From Enhygromyxa salina (lineage in GTDB: Bacteria; Myxococcota_A; Polyangia; Nannocystales; Nannocystaceae), in the NCBI RefSeq assembly GCF_002994635.1, contig NZ_PVNL01000064.1:1-64000 (forward strand): DNA of 64,000 nt, given 5' to 3'. Each line of letters starts with the position of its first letter. The stretch's first letter is position 1. Positions 31,735 through 40,236 of this stretch are shown in pieces. A program made the position numbers and the translations under genes. The notes beneath the pieces were generated by a model. That model saw only the letters and a program-made list of their open reading frames with translations. It was not told the origin of the DNA and ran no database searches.

Positions 31735-34700
31735 ATGGCAGCCACGCCCGATCTCCCCGACTCGTCGGTCCCGCCGCCAGCGGGAGCCGGTCGTGCCCGT
31801 GGGTTCGTGCTGGGCTTGATCGCGCTGCTGATCTTGATTGATCTGCTGCTGTCGGCGGTCCAGAGCCCGCTGGGGCCCGACACGCTCGAGGACGCCGCAG
31901 ATGTTCGCCGCTACCTGCGAGCGACGGCCCAGCTCGACGGCGCGCCGTGGTTGCTGATCGGAGACTCGGTGGTGGTCGGCGACACCGGGCAGGCCGAGCT
32001 CGCGGACTGGCACGAGCACCGACTCGTCGACTACCTCGAGGGCGAGCTGTCTACGCGTGAGGACGCGGTGTTTCGTCAGGTTGCCTTTAGCGGGATGTTG
32101 CCGGTCGACATGCTCGCGGTCGTGGAGGCGCTCGAGCGCGAAGATCCAGACGCTCGGGTCTCGCTGCTGGTCGAGCTGTCACCGCGCCACTTCTCTGAGG
32201 CTTACGCGGCGCTGGAGACCCCGAGTCGGCCGCTGTTCGCGGAGCTGGCGGATCGCGACGAGCAGCGAGCGCTGGGGGTCCCGCGCGTGGACGAGATCCT
32301 GGCGGTCGTTCGCAAGTGGGCGCCGATCTATCGCCACCGAGATCGCTTTGTAAACGCCCGCGAGCAGCTGGTCGCGCCAACCCAGACCAGCTCCGAGCAC
32401 CCGGCCGAGCGCGGCAACCGGGTCGAGGCGCTCGCGCGGCTCAGCGTTCACTATGTCGATCCCCAGCTCGATCCCGAGTCGGTCCAGGTCGCGGCGCTGC
32501 GAGAGATCGCGCGGCGCTGTCGGGCGGGCGGGCGCAGGCTGGCGGTGTTCACAGTGCCACTCGAGGACGAGTTCATGACCGGGATCGGGCGCGCGGACAC
32601 GCAGGGTGACTACCTCGCGCAGCTCGACAACCTGCTCGAGCCCGACGGCCGACAGGTCGCGCTGCTGCCCATGGATCACCCGCAGTTTCGCGCGGAGCTG
32701 TTCTGGGATCACGTGCACCTGCGCCCAGAGGGGCACCGCGTGCTGGCGATCAACCTGCTGCACCAGCTGGGGCTGAGCCTCGCGCGTCTGCCCAGCACGC
32801 CAGAGCTGATCGCACCGTGGGGGTTCGACGCCAGCTTGGTCGCGCGGCTCGATGCTGGGTCGAGCGACGGCGCGGCGTGGCAGGCCCAGTTTGCGTCTCC
32901 GCGCGGGGTCGCGGTCTCGCCTGACGGTCGGCAGATCGTGATCGCGGACACGGGCAATCATGTCCTGCGTCAGCTCCACGGTGATCTGCGGGTGGTCTCG
33001 ACGCTCGCGGGTCGCCCGGGTGTCGCCGGTGATCTCGACGGGGACCGAGTTGTCGCGCTGCTCAGCGGGCCTTCGGCGCCGATGTTCGTCGGGGACGCGA
33101 TCTACTTCGCGGACAACGAAGGTCGACAACTTCGACGCCTCGACGCGGGCCAGGTGCAGACGGTCATGCACACCAACGCTCGCTGGCAGATCCAGGCCCT
33201 GCGCGGGCACGAAGAACAGATCTACATGTTGCAGTCGCGCGGCGCCGACACCCGCATCGTCGCGCTTGGGTTGGCGTCGACGCGCGCGACGTCGGTCATC
33301 CGCGGCGGCGAGGCTGCCGGATTGCAGATCTCGGCGTTCACGATCAACGCCGCGGGCGAGCTCTACCTCGCAACCGCGAACGGCCAGCTCCACGCCACCG
33401 AGGCGTCGGCGCGCGAGCTGAACCTGGCCGCGCCAGATCCCGAGCAGCTGCGCCTGGTGTTCGAGAACGCGGGCGGTGAGGTGCTCCCGCAGAGCGACAC
33501 CAAGTCGTTCCCACGCCCGTTCGCGGACATCAAGCTGACCGAGATCGTCGGGCTCGAGTACGTCGAGCGCTACGGTGGCTTGTTGGTCCAGGATCTCGCG
33601 CCGCACCCCGAGCCGGGCGCCTACGAGCAGCCAGTGACCGAGCGCGCGCACCTGCGGTACTTGGATCTCGAGCGCGAGGTCGTCTACCCGTGGCTCAAGC
33701 CGCTGGTGGTCGGGCTTGGCTACTTCTACTTCAACCAGGCCACGCAGGGGTTCTCGTCCTATTACCACGAAGGCTCGATGGCGCTGGATCAGCGCTCGGC
33801 CACGCTGGTCTACCTCGAGCGCGGGCGCTCGCGCTTGCTGCGGCTCGAAGACGGGCTGTTGGGCGTGTCGAAGATCGGCCAGTTCAGCCTGGACCGGCTT
33901 GGGTTTCGCGACCTGCTGGCGGCCCGGACCGGCGAGCGGGCCATGGAGGATCACGATCCAACCCGGTTCCTGGACGACCCGCGCGCGACCCAGCTCGAGC
34001 CGCGCGGGCCCTACGTCTGGTTGCTCATGGGCTCATCGATGATGTCGATGTCCGAGCTGGTTGGTCAGTACTCGCTGGGTCGCCAGCTCGCGCAGGGGCT
34101 CGAGCGTGACCTCGCGCTGCGCGAGGGCGTTCGGCTTCACACCTTTCAGCGCACGATCCCCGGCGGGCGGCTGACCCGACAGATCACCGCGATCAAGGGG
34201 TTCATGCAGGTCGGGCGACCCGACATCATCTCGATCGAGGCCAACGCCTCGACCTTCTTGCCCGACGACGCCGACGAGGCGTTCATGGCTGAGCAGCTCG
34301 AGCGCCTGACCAAGCTCGCGCGGCGCTGGGACTCGAAGCTGGTGATCATCGACACCTCGCCGTATATCGTGCGCAACCGTGAGGCGCTGCGGCCCGCTTC
34401 CGACCAGGTCGTGCGGTTCTTGCAGCTCGCGCGCGAGCGGGGGTTCGAGGTGATCGAGGTTGGCGACCCGGTTCTGGATCGGCACATGGAGGTCACGCCG
34501 TTCGCGAGCCCGCCGATCACGGGGATCCATCCGCCGCCGTGGGCGATCGACACGGTCGCCGAGGAGATCGTCGCGGCCCTGTCACCGAGCGTTCGGGATT
34601 GGCTGCGCGAGCGAAGCCCGGCGCTGCGGTCGGCGGGGCCCGAGTCGGTCGAGTCGGCCCGGACCGAGCCGCTCTCCGCCGCGTTCGAGGCTCATGAGTT

Positions 34701-35019
34701 TGGGTGGGCGGAGCGGCTGAGCCGCTTGCCGGCCGCGGCGACGCAGGTCGACTACGACGGGGATCACTTGTTGGTGTTCGTGGATCTCGCCCAGGTCCCC
34801 GAGGCGCTCGCGCTCGACGAGCTGGTCCTCGCGGTCGTGTATGAGCAGACGGTTCGGCTGCACAATGGCGCCCGCACGGCGGAGATCGTGCTCGCTCGGT
34901 TTGGGCGCTACGACGAGTACGGCGCTGGCGTCGATGAAGGCGCGACGATCGTTCGCCGCGAGCAGCTCACCCACGAGAGCTTGAGCGACGCGCTGCGCGA
35001 GTTCATTGCGGGGAAGTAG
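31735..35019 (+). CDS. Dual SGNH-domain protein with central NHL-like propeller
   Basis: A 1094-residue protein. One N-terminal membrane helix (about 22-42, FVLGLIALLILIDLLLSAV) suggests anchoring with the bulk in the periplasm. First SGNH/AlgX-like domain (about 60-350): GDS motif at Gly76-Asp77-Ser78 and a C-terminal DxxH at Asp325 and His328 (FWDHVHL). Middle (about 380-600): NHL/SMP30-like repeats (PRGVAVSPDGRQIVIADTGN, then IYFADNEGRQLRRLD). Second SGNH-like domain (about 740-960): GSS at Gly766-Ser767-Ser768 and a GIHPP motif with His932. C-terminal ~120 residues not assigned. It follows the MBOAT gene by 18 bases and is probably co-transcribed; by analogy with AlgI with AlgJ/AlgX it would complete O-acetylation outside the membrane. 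The second domain lacks a clear Asp before its His, so it may bind rather than catalyse. Confidence 0.8.
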   Translation: MAATPDLPDSSVPPPAGAGRARGFVLGLIALLILIDLLLSAVQSPLGPDTLEDAADVRRYLRATAQLDGAPWLLIGDSVVVGDTGQAELADWHEHRLVDYLEGELSTREDAVFRQVAFSGMLPVDMLAVVEALEREDPDARVSLLVELSPRHFSEAYAALETPSRPLFAELADRDEQRALGVPRVDEILAVVRKWAPIYRHRDRFVNAREQLVAPTQTSSEHPAERGNRVEALARLSVHYVDPQLDPESVQVAALREIARRCRAGGRRLAVFTVPLEDEFMTGIGRADTQGDYLAQLDNLLEPDGRQVALLPMDHPQFRAELFWDHVHLRPEGHRVLAINLLHQLGLSLARLPSTPELIAPWGFDASLVARLDAGSSDGAAWQAQFASPRGVAVSPDGRQIVIADTGNHVLRQLHGDLRVVSTLAGRPGVAGDLDGDRVVALLSGPSAPMFVGDAIYFADNEGRQLRRLDAGQVQTVMHTNARWQIQALRGHEEQIYMLQSRGADTRIVALGLASTRATSVIRGGEAAGLQISAFTINAAGELYLATANGQLHATEASARELNLAAPDPEQLRLVFENAGGEVLPQSDTKSFPRPFADIKLTEIVGLEYVERYGGLLVQDLAPHPEPGAYEQPVTERAHLRYLDLEREVVYPWLKPLVVGLGYFYFNQATQGFSSYYHEGSMALDQRSATLVYLERGRSRLLRLEDGLLGVSKIGQFSLDRLGFRDLLAARTGERAMEDHDPTRFLDDPRATQLEPRGPYVWLLMGSSMMSMSELVGQYSLGRQLAQGLERDLALREGVRLHTFQRTIPGGRLTRQITAIKGFMQVGRPDIISIEANASTFLPDDADEAFMAEQLERLTKLARRWDSKLVIIDTSPYIVRNREALRPASDQVVRFLQLARERGFEVIEVGDPVLDRHMEVTPFASPPITGIHPPPWAIDTVAEEIVAALSPSVRDWLRERSPALRSAGPESVESARTEPLSAAFEAHEFGWAERLSRLPAAATQVDYDGDHLLVFVDLAQVPEALALDELVLAVVYEQTVRLHNGARTAEIVLARFGRYDEYGAGVDEGATIVRREQLTHESLSDALREFIAGK

Positions 35020-35116
35020 ACGGCTCACGGCCCCTCGCGGCTCCAACAGCCCGCGCGGTTTCGACCTCTGCTCGAACATAGGCTCGCCGTTCCGCGCTGG
35101 GCTATGGTCGGAGCTG

Positions 35117-37534
35117 ATGTCACGAGTATATTCGCGTCGTACCGATCTGGCTTTGCTCGCGCTGGCGTGCACGAGCGCCCTCGCCTGCGCTGGCAGCCCG
35201 TCCGAGCCCACGCTCAGCGCCGACGCTTCGCCGACCACGAGCCCCGCCGCGACGGGCCCCGCCGCGGCCCAGCACGGCGTGCTCCCCAACGCCTCCGCGC
35301 TCGAGGAGAGCCACGGCATGCATGCGCCCAACACCGCGGGGCTGCTCCGGACCGCGCAATCGGGCGAGACCTCCTACGACGTCAGCGCGCCGGCGACGGT
35401 GCTGGTCACGACGCGCTGGGGCCACGGCTCTGGCGTGCATATTGGGGACGGGCTGGTCCTGACCAATTTTCACGTGATCGCCGACGCGCTCACCGATGAG
35501 TTCCAGTTCGAGGTCGAGGTCACGACCGTCGACATCCAAAAGAACGGTTCGGTCAAGCCCGGGCCCCGGTACGACGCGATCGCGCTCGAGGTCGACCCCA
35601 AGCGCGACCTCGCGCTGCTGCGCGTCGCCGGGGTCCCGCCCGGGCTGGCCTCGATCAGCTTGGCCACCGACCCGCCCAAGCCTGGTCGCCGGGTCGCGGC
35701 GATCGGCAACGCCGGCGTTGGGTTCGGCTGGGCGGTCAAGCACTGCAACATCAACGCGATCGGCACGCTCGAGAGCCGGGCCGCGGCCATGGTCCACCTG
35801 AGGGGCGAGACCTGGACTGAGGCCGAACGGGCCGAGATGAGCGAGTACTTGGCCAAGGCCGCGGCCGACGCGGGCCTCCAGATTCAGACCGACTGCACGA
35901 TCCTGCCCGGGGACAGCGGCGGGCCGCTGATCGACGAGCAAACCCACGCGCTGGTCGGGCTCAACGCCTCGGTGACCTCGGCCCTGAGTCACGACAAGAC
36001 CATCGGGACCGTCGCGTATCACATTCACGTCGACGAGCTGCGCGAGTTCGTCGCCGTGGTCCCGAGCGAGCCGGTCACCTGGATCCCCGATCCCTGGGAG
36101 GTCGCGGGGTTCGAGGGCAGCCTCGCCGACGTCGATCGTGACGGCGAGTTCGACTCGATCCTGGTCCACGGGAGCTGCAACGAGTCGATGTCCTGCCACG
36201 GGCTGTTCGTCGACGTCGACCAAGACACTTTCGCCAGCGGCACGCCAGTCCCCAAGCTGTCCGAGCTCTACGGCGATCGCAGCTTCGACGCCGAGATGGT
36301 CGCGTTTCGCCGGCCCCGCTTGCCACGCACCGAGGCGAGCGCCGGGGGCCGGCCGGCGCCGGTCAGCGACCTGTTCATCTACCTCGATCGCGACAACGAC
36401 GGCGACCTCGACAGCCTGATCGTCCAAAATGGCGAGACCGAGCAGGTGATCGGGTTCGCGGGCCTCGACGCCAGCGTCACCCGCGATCCCAGCCTCGATG
36501 GCGCCTCGGGTCTCGACGGTCGGCTGTTCGCCGACGCTGCGATCGGCGAGCGCGTCGCGAGCTTCGCCGACGTGTTCGAGCGCCCCAGCCACGACCCTCG
36601 CGCGCCGACCCGGACCAACGCCATCGAGCTCGAGTTCGACGACCATGACGACGATGGCAAGGCCGACACGCTCTACGCCCAGACTCGCCTCGACATCCGC
36701 GTTTTGATCGACGCCGATCAAGACTCGATCGCCGGGTTTGCCAACAACGCCGAAGCCAGCGCCGCGCTCGCGGCCGGGTCCGTCGACGCCGAGTTCATGG
36801 TCGTCGACAGCACGCCACTGCGGGTCTGGTACGACACCGACAACGACGGCGAGTTCGACCTGCTACTGGTCGGGTCGAGCCTCGCACGCGGCGTGGTGGT
36901 CGAGGCGACCAGCTACACCCCCGACGGCAAGGCTGTGGCCGCGCCGATCCACATTGGCCGACGCATGCTCCGCCCGGGGCTGCTCGCTGATCCCGGCCAG
37001 GCCGCGACCCTCGAGCGTATGTTCGGCCACGCGTTCCCCCAGGCCCACGCCGATGTCGATGACGGACTCTCGTCGTTCCCGGACATGACCGTGCACCGAG
37101 GCGCGATGATCGGCGAGGTCGAAGGCAGCAAGCGCGCCGCCGTCCACGTCGTCGAGTTCGACCGGATCATGCTGTTCGCCGACCTCGACCGCGACAGCTT
37201 CAAGGGCAAGGACCGCAAGCAGCTCAGCGTCGAGGAGGCGCTTCACGCCGGCAGCTACGAGGCCGAGTTCGTGTTCGTCTACGACGGCATCATGGCTTGG
37301 GCCTACTACGACAGCGACAACGACGGCAGCTTCGACCAGGTGTTGGTCTCGCGCTTCGGCGATCCGCTCCACGCCGAGGAGGTCTTCACGCTCGGCGCCC
37401 AGCTCGAGGCCCAGACCCCGAGCGAGATTACGCCCATGTTCGACAGCGCTCGGGTCGGGTCCAAGCAGCGGGCGGCGTTCAAGCAGTTCGAGGCCCTGGC
37501 CCTCGACCCCGAGGCTAGCAAAGAGTCACGCTGA
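35117..37534 (+). CDS. Secreted trypsin-like serine protease with EF-hand-like repeats
   Basis: An 805-residue protein from the ATG at 35117. The N-terminus has a lipobox-type signal (TSALACAGS). A Thr/Ser/Ala-rich linker leads to a chymotrypsin-fold domain (about 90-325) with His119 (TNFHVIADA), Asp164 (KRDLALLRV) and Ser267 (GDSGGPL), the full catalytic triad. Downstream, at least five Asp-rich loops appear (DVDRDGEFD, DRDNDGDLD, DHDDDGKAD, DTDNDGEFD, DSDNDGSFD), each the form of a calcium-binding EF-hand or thrombospondin type 3 loop, spread over about 350-790 in repeating units. Lipid-anchored outside the cell is likely. It follows the dual SGNH gene by 97 bases; co-transcription is possible but not certain. 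Confidence 0.85.
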   Translation: MSRVYSRRTDLALLALACTSALACAGSPSEPTLSADASPTTSPAATGPAAAQHGVLPNASALEESHGMHAPNTAGLLRTAQSGETSYDVSAPATVLVTTRWGHGSGVHIGDGLVLTNFHVIADALTDEFQFEVEVTTVDIQKNGSVKPGPRYDAIALEVDPKRDLALLRVAGVPPGLASISLATDPPKPGRRVAAIGNAGVGFGWAVKHCNINAIGTLESRAAAMVHLRGETWTEAERAEMSEYLAKAAADAGLQIQTDCTILPGDSGGPLIDEQTHALVGLNASVTSALSHDKTIGTVAYHIHVDELREFVAVVPSEPVTWIPDPWEVAGFEGSLADVDRDGEFDSILVHGSCNESMSCHGLFVDVDQDTFASGTPVPKLSELYGDRSFDAEMVAFRRPRLPRTEASAGGRPAPVSDLFIYLDRDNDGDLDSLIVQNGETEQVIGFAGLDASVTRDPSLDGASGLDGRLFADAAIGERVASFADVFERPSHDPRAPTRTNAIELEFDDHDDDGKADTLYAQTRLDIRVLIDADQDSIAGFANNAEASAALAAGSVDAEFMVVDSTPLRVWYDTDNDGEFDLLLVGSSLARGVVVEATSYTPDGKAVAAPIHIGRRMLRPGLLADPGQAATLERMFGHAFPQAHADVDDGLSSFPDMTVHRGAMIGEVEGSKRAAVHVVEFDRIMLFADLDRDSFKGKDRKQLSVEEALHAGSYEAEFVFVYDGIMAWAYYDSDNDGSFDQVLVSRFGDPLHAEEVFTLGAQLEAQTPSEITPMFDSARVGSKQRAAFKQFEALALDPEASKESR

Positions 37535-37566
37535 GCGGCCGCGGCTTCAACTGCGCGACGCCAGCG

Positions 37567-38145
37567 TCAGACCTGCGGGCCGAGTGAGCCCTGGTAGACC
37601 TCATCGACGTCCAGCGTGACCCCCAGCGCCTCGATGCAGAGCTGCTCCCCCGGCCCGGCCTCGAGCAAGGTCCAGCTCCCGTCGTCTCGGCGAGTCTGCA
37701 GCTCGAGCTGTCGCGTTTGTTGCGATACCAGCAGGTATCCCTTCAGCGCAGGGATCCGGCGATAATGAGATGCCTTCTGCCCGCGGTCGTAGCCCTCGGT
37801 CGACTTCGACAGGACCTCGATGACGAGCGTGGGGTTGAGCAGGGCGTGGTCGTCTGCCGCCGCGGTCTGGGGATCGCCGCAGACCACCGAGAGGTCGGGG
37901 TAGGTGTCGAGATCCGTCGCTTCGATGCGCACGCGGAGGTCGGAGGAGAACACCCGGCAGGACCCGCCCGCGAGCTCACGGCCCAACAAGTAGGCGAGCT
38001 GGCTGGCGAGGCGGGCGTGCTCCAGCGTCCCGTCGGTCATGGCAACCACCTCACCCCGAAGGTACTCGTGTTTGCCGAGTCCCTGGCGCTCCAACTCGGC
38101 GTAGTCGGCGTAGCTCATGCGCTGGGTGGCGGCTTCGGCGGTCAC
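37567..38145 (-). CDS. Uma2 family (DUF820) protein, second copy
   Basis: About 192 residues from the GTG at 38145 (ATG at 38118 as an alternative). It has the same order of motifs as the copy at 26339-26917: MSYADYAELE, GKHEYLRGEVVAM, VFSSDLRVRI, YPDLSVVCGD, NPTLVIEVLSKSTEGYDRGQ, ALKGYLLVSQQ. The putative active-site Asp (YPDLSV) and Glu (VIEVLS) are present. The two proteins are clearly paralogous but diverged, so this is not a recent duplication. It converges with the protease gene and lies downstream of the SulP gene, separated by 181 bases that contain a long palindrome. Function unknown. Confidence 0.88.
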   Translation of the reverse strand: MTAEAATQRMSYADYAELERQGLGKHEYLRGEVVAMTDGTLEHARLASQLAYLLGRELAGGSCRVFSSDLRVRIEATDLDTYPDLSVVCGDPQTAAADDHALLNPTLVIEVLSKSTEGYDRGQKASHYRRIPALKGYLLVSQQTRQLELQTRRDDGSWTLLEAGPGEQLCIEALGVTLDVDEVYQGSLGPQV

Positions 38146-38239
38146 CGGACCAGTATGACGCACTGCGAATCCTCGACGTACGAGGGCTGAGCAGGCGTGC
38201 CCAAGCGCTGGGGCGAAACTGGCTCCGACGCCCCGATCT

Positions 38240-38261
38240 GGAGGCTTCCGCGGAAGCCTCC
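38240..38261. promoter_or_regulatory. Perfect 22-bp palindrome
   Basis: GGAGGCTTCCG immediately followed by its reverse complement, in the gap between the SulP stop (38327) and the Uma2 start (38145), both minus strand. Its zero-base loop is not typical of a terminator; it could be an operator-like site for the Uma2 gene, or a repeat element. Confidence 0.45.
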
Positions 38262-38288
38262 GCGACCCCTGCGGACGGCGACTCCGCG

Positions 38289-38308
38289 GCATCGGATGGC
38301 ATCGGATG
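38289..38308. repeat. Two tandem 10-bp repeats
   Basis: GCATCGGATG occurs twice in direct succession next to the palindrome, in the same intergenic gap. Confidence 0.6.
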
Positions 38309-38326
38309 GCGCCAACTCGTGTGGGG

Positions 38327-40003
38327 TCATTTACTCGGAGAATTGCGCAGGTTGCGGCCTTCACGGGCGAGCTCGTGCAGGTTCGCATCGTCGAGCGACG
38401 CAACGCCGCCAGCTCCGATCGCGTCTTGCAGCGAGCGGCGGTAGTTGTCCACAGCCACGTAGTACTCGGGATCCTCGAGCACATTGACGTCGCAGACCTT
38501 CTCGGCGCGTCGGATGAGCTTGATGCAGTCGGCGCTGAGGTGGCGCAGGTGCAGCGTCTTGGAGGCGGCGTGGTAGCGCTCGGCGAGCTTGTTCAGCGCT
38601 TCGATCGCGCTCTGATCGACGACCCGCGACTCGGCGAAGTCGATGACGACCTCGTCAGGGTCGGAGGCTACGTCGAACTTCGAGGCGAAGAGGGTGGTCG
38701 AGCCGAAGAAGAGGGGCCCGTAGATCTCGTAGTGCTTGACCCCGGCGGCGTCGACATGCTTGCGCGCTCGAATGCGAAGCGCGTTTTCCCAGGCGAAGAC
38801 CAGGGCCGAGACGATGACCCCGCAGATCACCGCGAGCGCGAGGTCGTAGACGACGGTCAGCCCGGTGACCAAGGCCATCACGACCACGTCCGGGGCTGGG
38901 ACCTTGTTGATGATGCGAAAGGTGTTCCAGGCGAAGGTGCCGATCACCACCATGAACATGACGCCGACCAGCGCCGCGATCGGGATGAGCTCGATGTAGC
39001 TCGAGCCAAAGCAGATAAACGCGAGCAGGGCCAGCGAGGCCACGACGCCGGAGAGCCGTGTACGCCCACCCGACTTGATGTTGATGATGCTCTGCCCGAT
39101 CATCGCGCAGCCGCCCATGCCACCAAAAAAGCCGTTCGTGATGTTCGCCGCGCCTTGAGCGACACACTCACGGTTTGCATCGCCGCGGGTGTCGGTGAGC
39201 TCGTCGACCAAGTTGAGGGTCATCAAGGACTCGATCAGCCCGATCGCTGCCAAGATGGCCGCATAGGGGAAGATGAACCCAAGCGTGTGCTGATCGAAGG
39301 GGATCGCGGGGACCGCAAAACTGGGCAGACCTGCAGCGATGCCATCTCCGCCGCGATCGGTGATGAAGCTCGCAACCGTCGGCGTCTCGATGCCGGCGAC
39401 GATCGTGATCACAGCGACAGCAACGATCGCGGCCAACGCTGCTGGGACCTTGGTGGTGACGCGCGGAAGGCCGACCATGATCCCCATCGTCAACGCGGTG
39501 AGCCCCAGCATGGTGAGCAGAGGCGCGCCGGTGAGCCACCCTTGCGCATCGTGGAACATGCCCAGCTGCGACAGGAAGATGACGACGGCGAGGCCGTTGA
39601 CGAAGCCCATCATCACGGGGCTGGGGATCATGCGAACGAACTTGCCCAGGCGCATCGCGCCCGCGGCGATCTGGATGAGACCCGCCAACACCAAGGTCGC
39701 GAACAGATACTGCAAGCCCGCCGAGCCCGAGCTGTCACCTGCGGCGAGGCCCATCGCATTGCCCTCACTGACCAGCGACACCATGACCACCGCCATCGCA
39801 CCGGTGGCTCCCGAGATCATGCCGGGGCGGCCGCCGAAGAGCGACGCGATCAACCCCATCATGAACGCGCCATAGAGTCCGACCACGGGGGGGACGCCGG
39901 CGACAAAAGCAAAAGCGACAGCCTCTGGCACGAGGGCCAGGGCAACTGTAATTCCGCTGAGGACGTCCGCGCGGACGCTGCCTCGTTCTGGGCTGGTAGG
40001 CAT
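38327..40003 (-). CDS. SulP family anion transporter with STAS domain
   Basis: A 558-residue protein from the ATG at 40003. N-terminal DVLSGITVALALVPEAVAFA and ten or more membrane segments follow. The conserved SulP stretch MGGCAMIGQSIINIKSGGR is present. A C-terminal STAS domain (about 430-530) has DEVVIDFAESRVVDQSAIEA, where the Ser of DQSA is the usual anti-sigma-antagonist-like site. Family members move sulfate, bicarbonate or other anions, often with Na+ or H+; the substrate cannot be read. No strong ribosome binding site precedes the chosen ATG; an upstream in-frame extension to 40105 has no membrane or family features. It is transcribed away from the pentraxin-like gene's stop with a 233-base gap. 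Confidence 0.9.
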   Translation of the reverse strand: MPTSPERGSVRADVLSGITVALALVPEAVAFAFVAGVPPVVGLYGAFMMGLIASLFGGRPGMISGATGAMAVVMVSLVSEGNAMGLAAGDSSGSAGLQYLFATLVLAGLIQIAAGAMRLGKFVRMIPSPVMMGFVNGLAVVIFLSQLGMFHDAQGWLTGAPLLTMLGLTALTMGIMVGLPRVTTKVPAALAAIVAVAVITIVAGIETPTVASFITDRGGDGIAAGLPSFAVPAIPFDQHTLGFIFPYAAILAAIGLIESLMTLNLVDELTDTRGDANRECVAQGAANITNGFFGGMGGCAMIGQSIINIKSGGRTRLSGVVASLALLAFICFGSSYIELIPIAALVGVMFMVVIGTFAWNTFRIINKVPAPDVVVMALVTGLTVVYDLALAVICGVIVSALVFAWENALRIRARKHVDAAGVKHYEIYGPLFFGSTTLFASKFDVASDPDEVVIDFAESRVVDQSAIEALNKLAERYHAASKTLHLRHLSADCIKLIRRAEKVCDVNVLEDPEYYVAVDNYRRSLQDAIGAGGVASLDDANLHELAREGRNLRNSPSK

Positions 40004-40169
40004 GGAATTTTTGGGCCATCTCGCGCGCCGGCAGGTCGCCGGGGCGGTGAAGGGCGGGCTCCTTACCGGAGCGCGAACGCGGTTACAACCCCGTATGTCG
40101 CGCACGTGTGGATGTGCTCGGTAGCGGGGGCAGCCCGCTGTCAGCCCACCAGGAATGAACTACGCCCGA

Positions 40170-40196
40170 AGGCCACGACCTGAACGATCGTGGCCT
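40170..40196 (-). terminator. Hairpin after the pentraxin-like gene
   Basis: A perfect 9-bp stem (AGGCCACGA with its complement) and 9-base loop, 41 bases past the stop of the minus-strand gene that ends at 40237. The tail after it is TTCGGGC rather than a T-run, so this is a candidate only. Confidence 0.45.
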
Positions 40197-40236
40197 CCGG
40201 GGTCGACATCAACCGCTTCGTCCGCCGGTCCAGGGC

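Noticed and set aside
38306..40183. Plus-strand frame of 625 codons opposite the SulP gene
   Set aside because: Rich in Asp, His and Arg with no motif; the SulP and STAS signatures on the minus strand decide.
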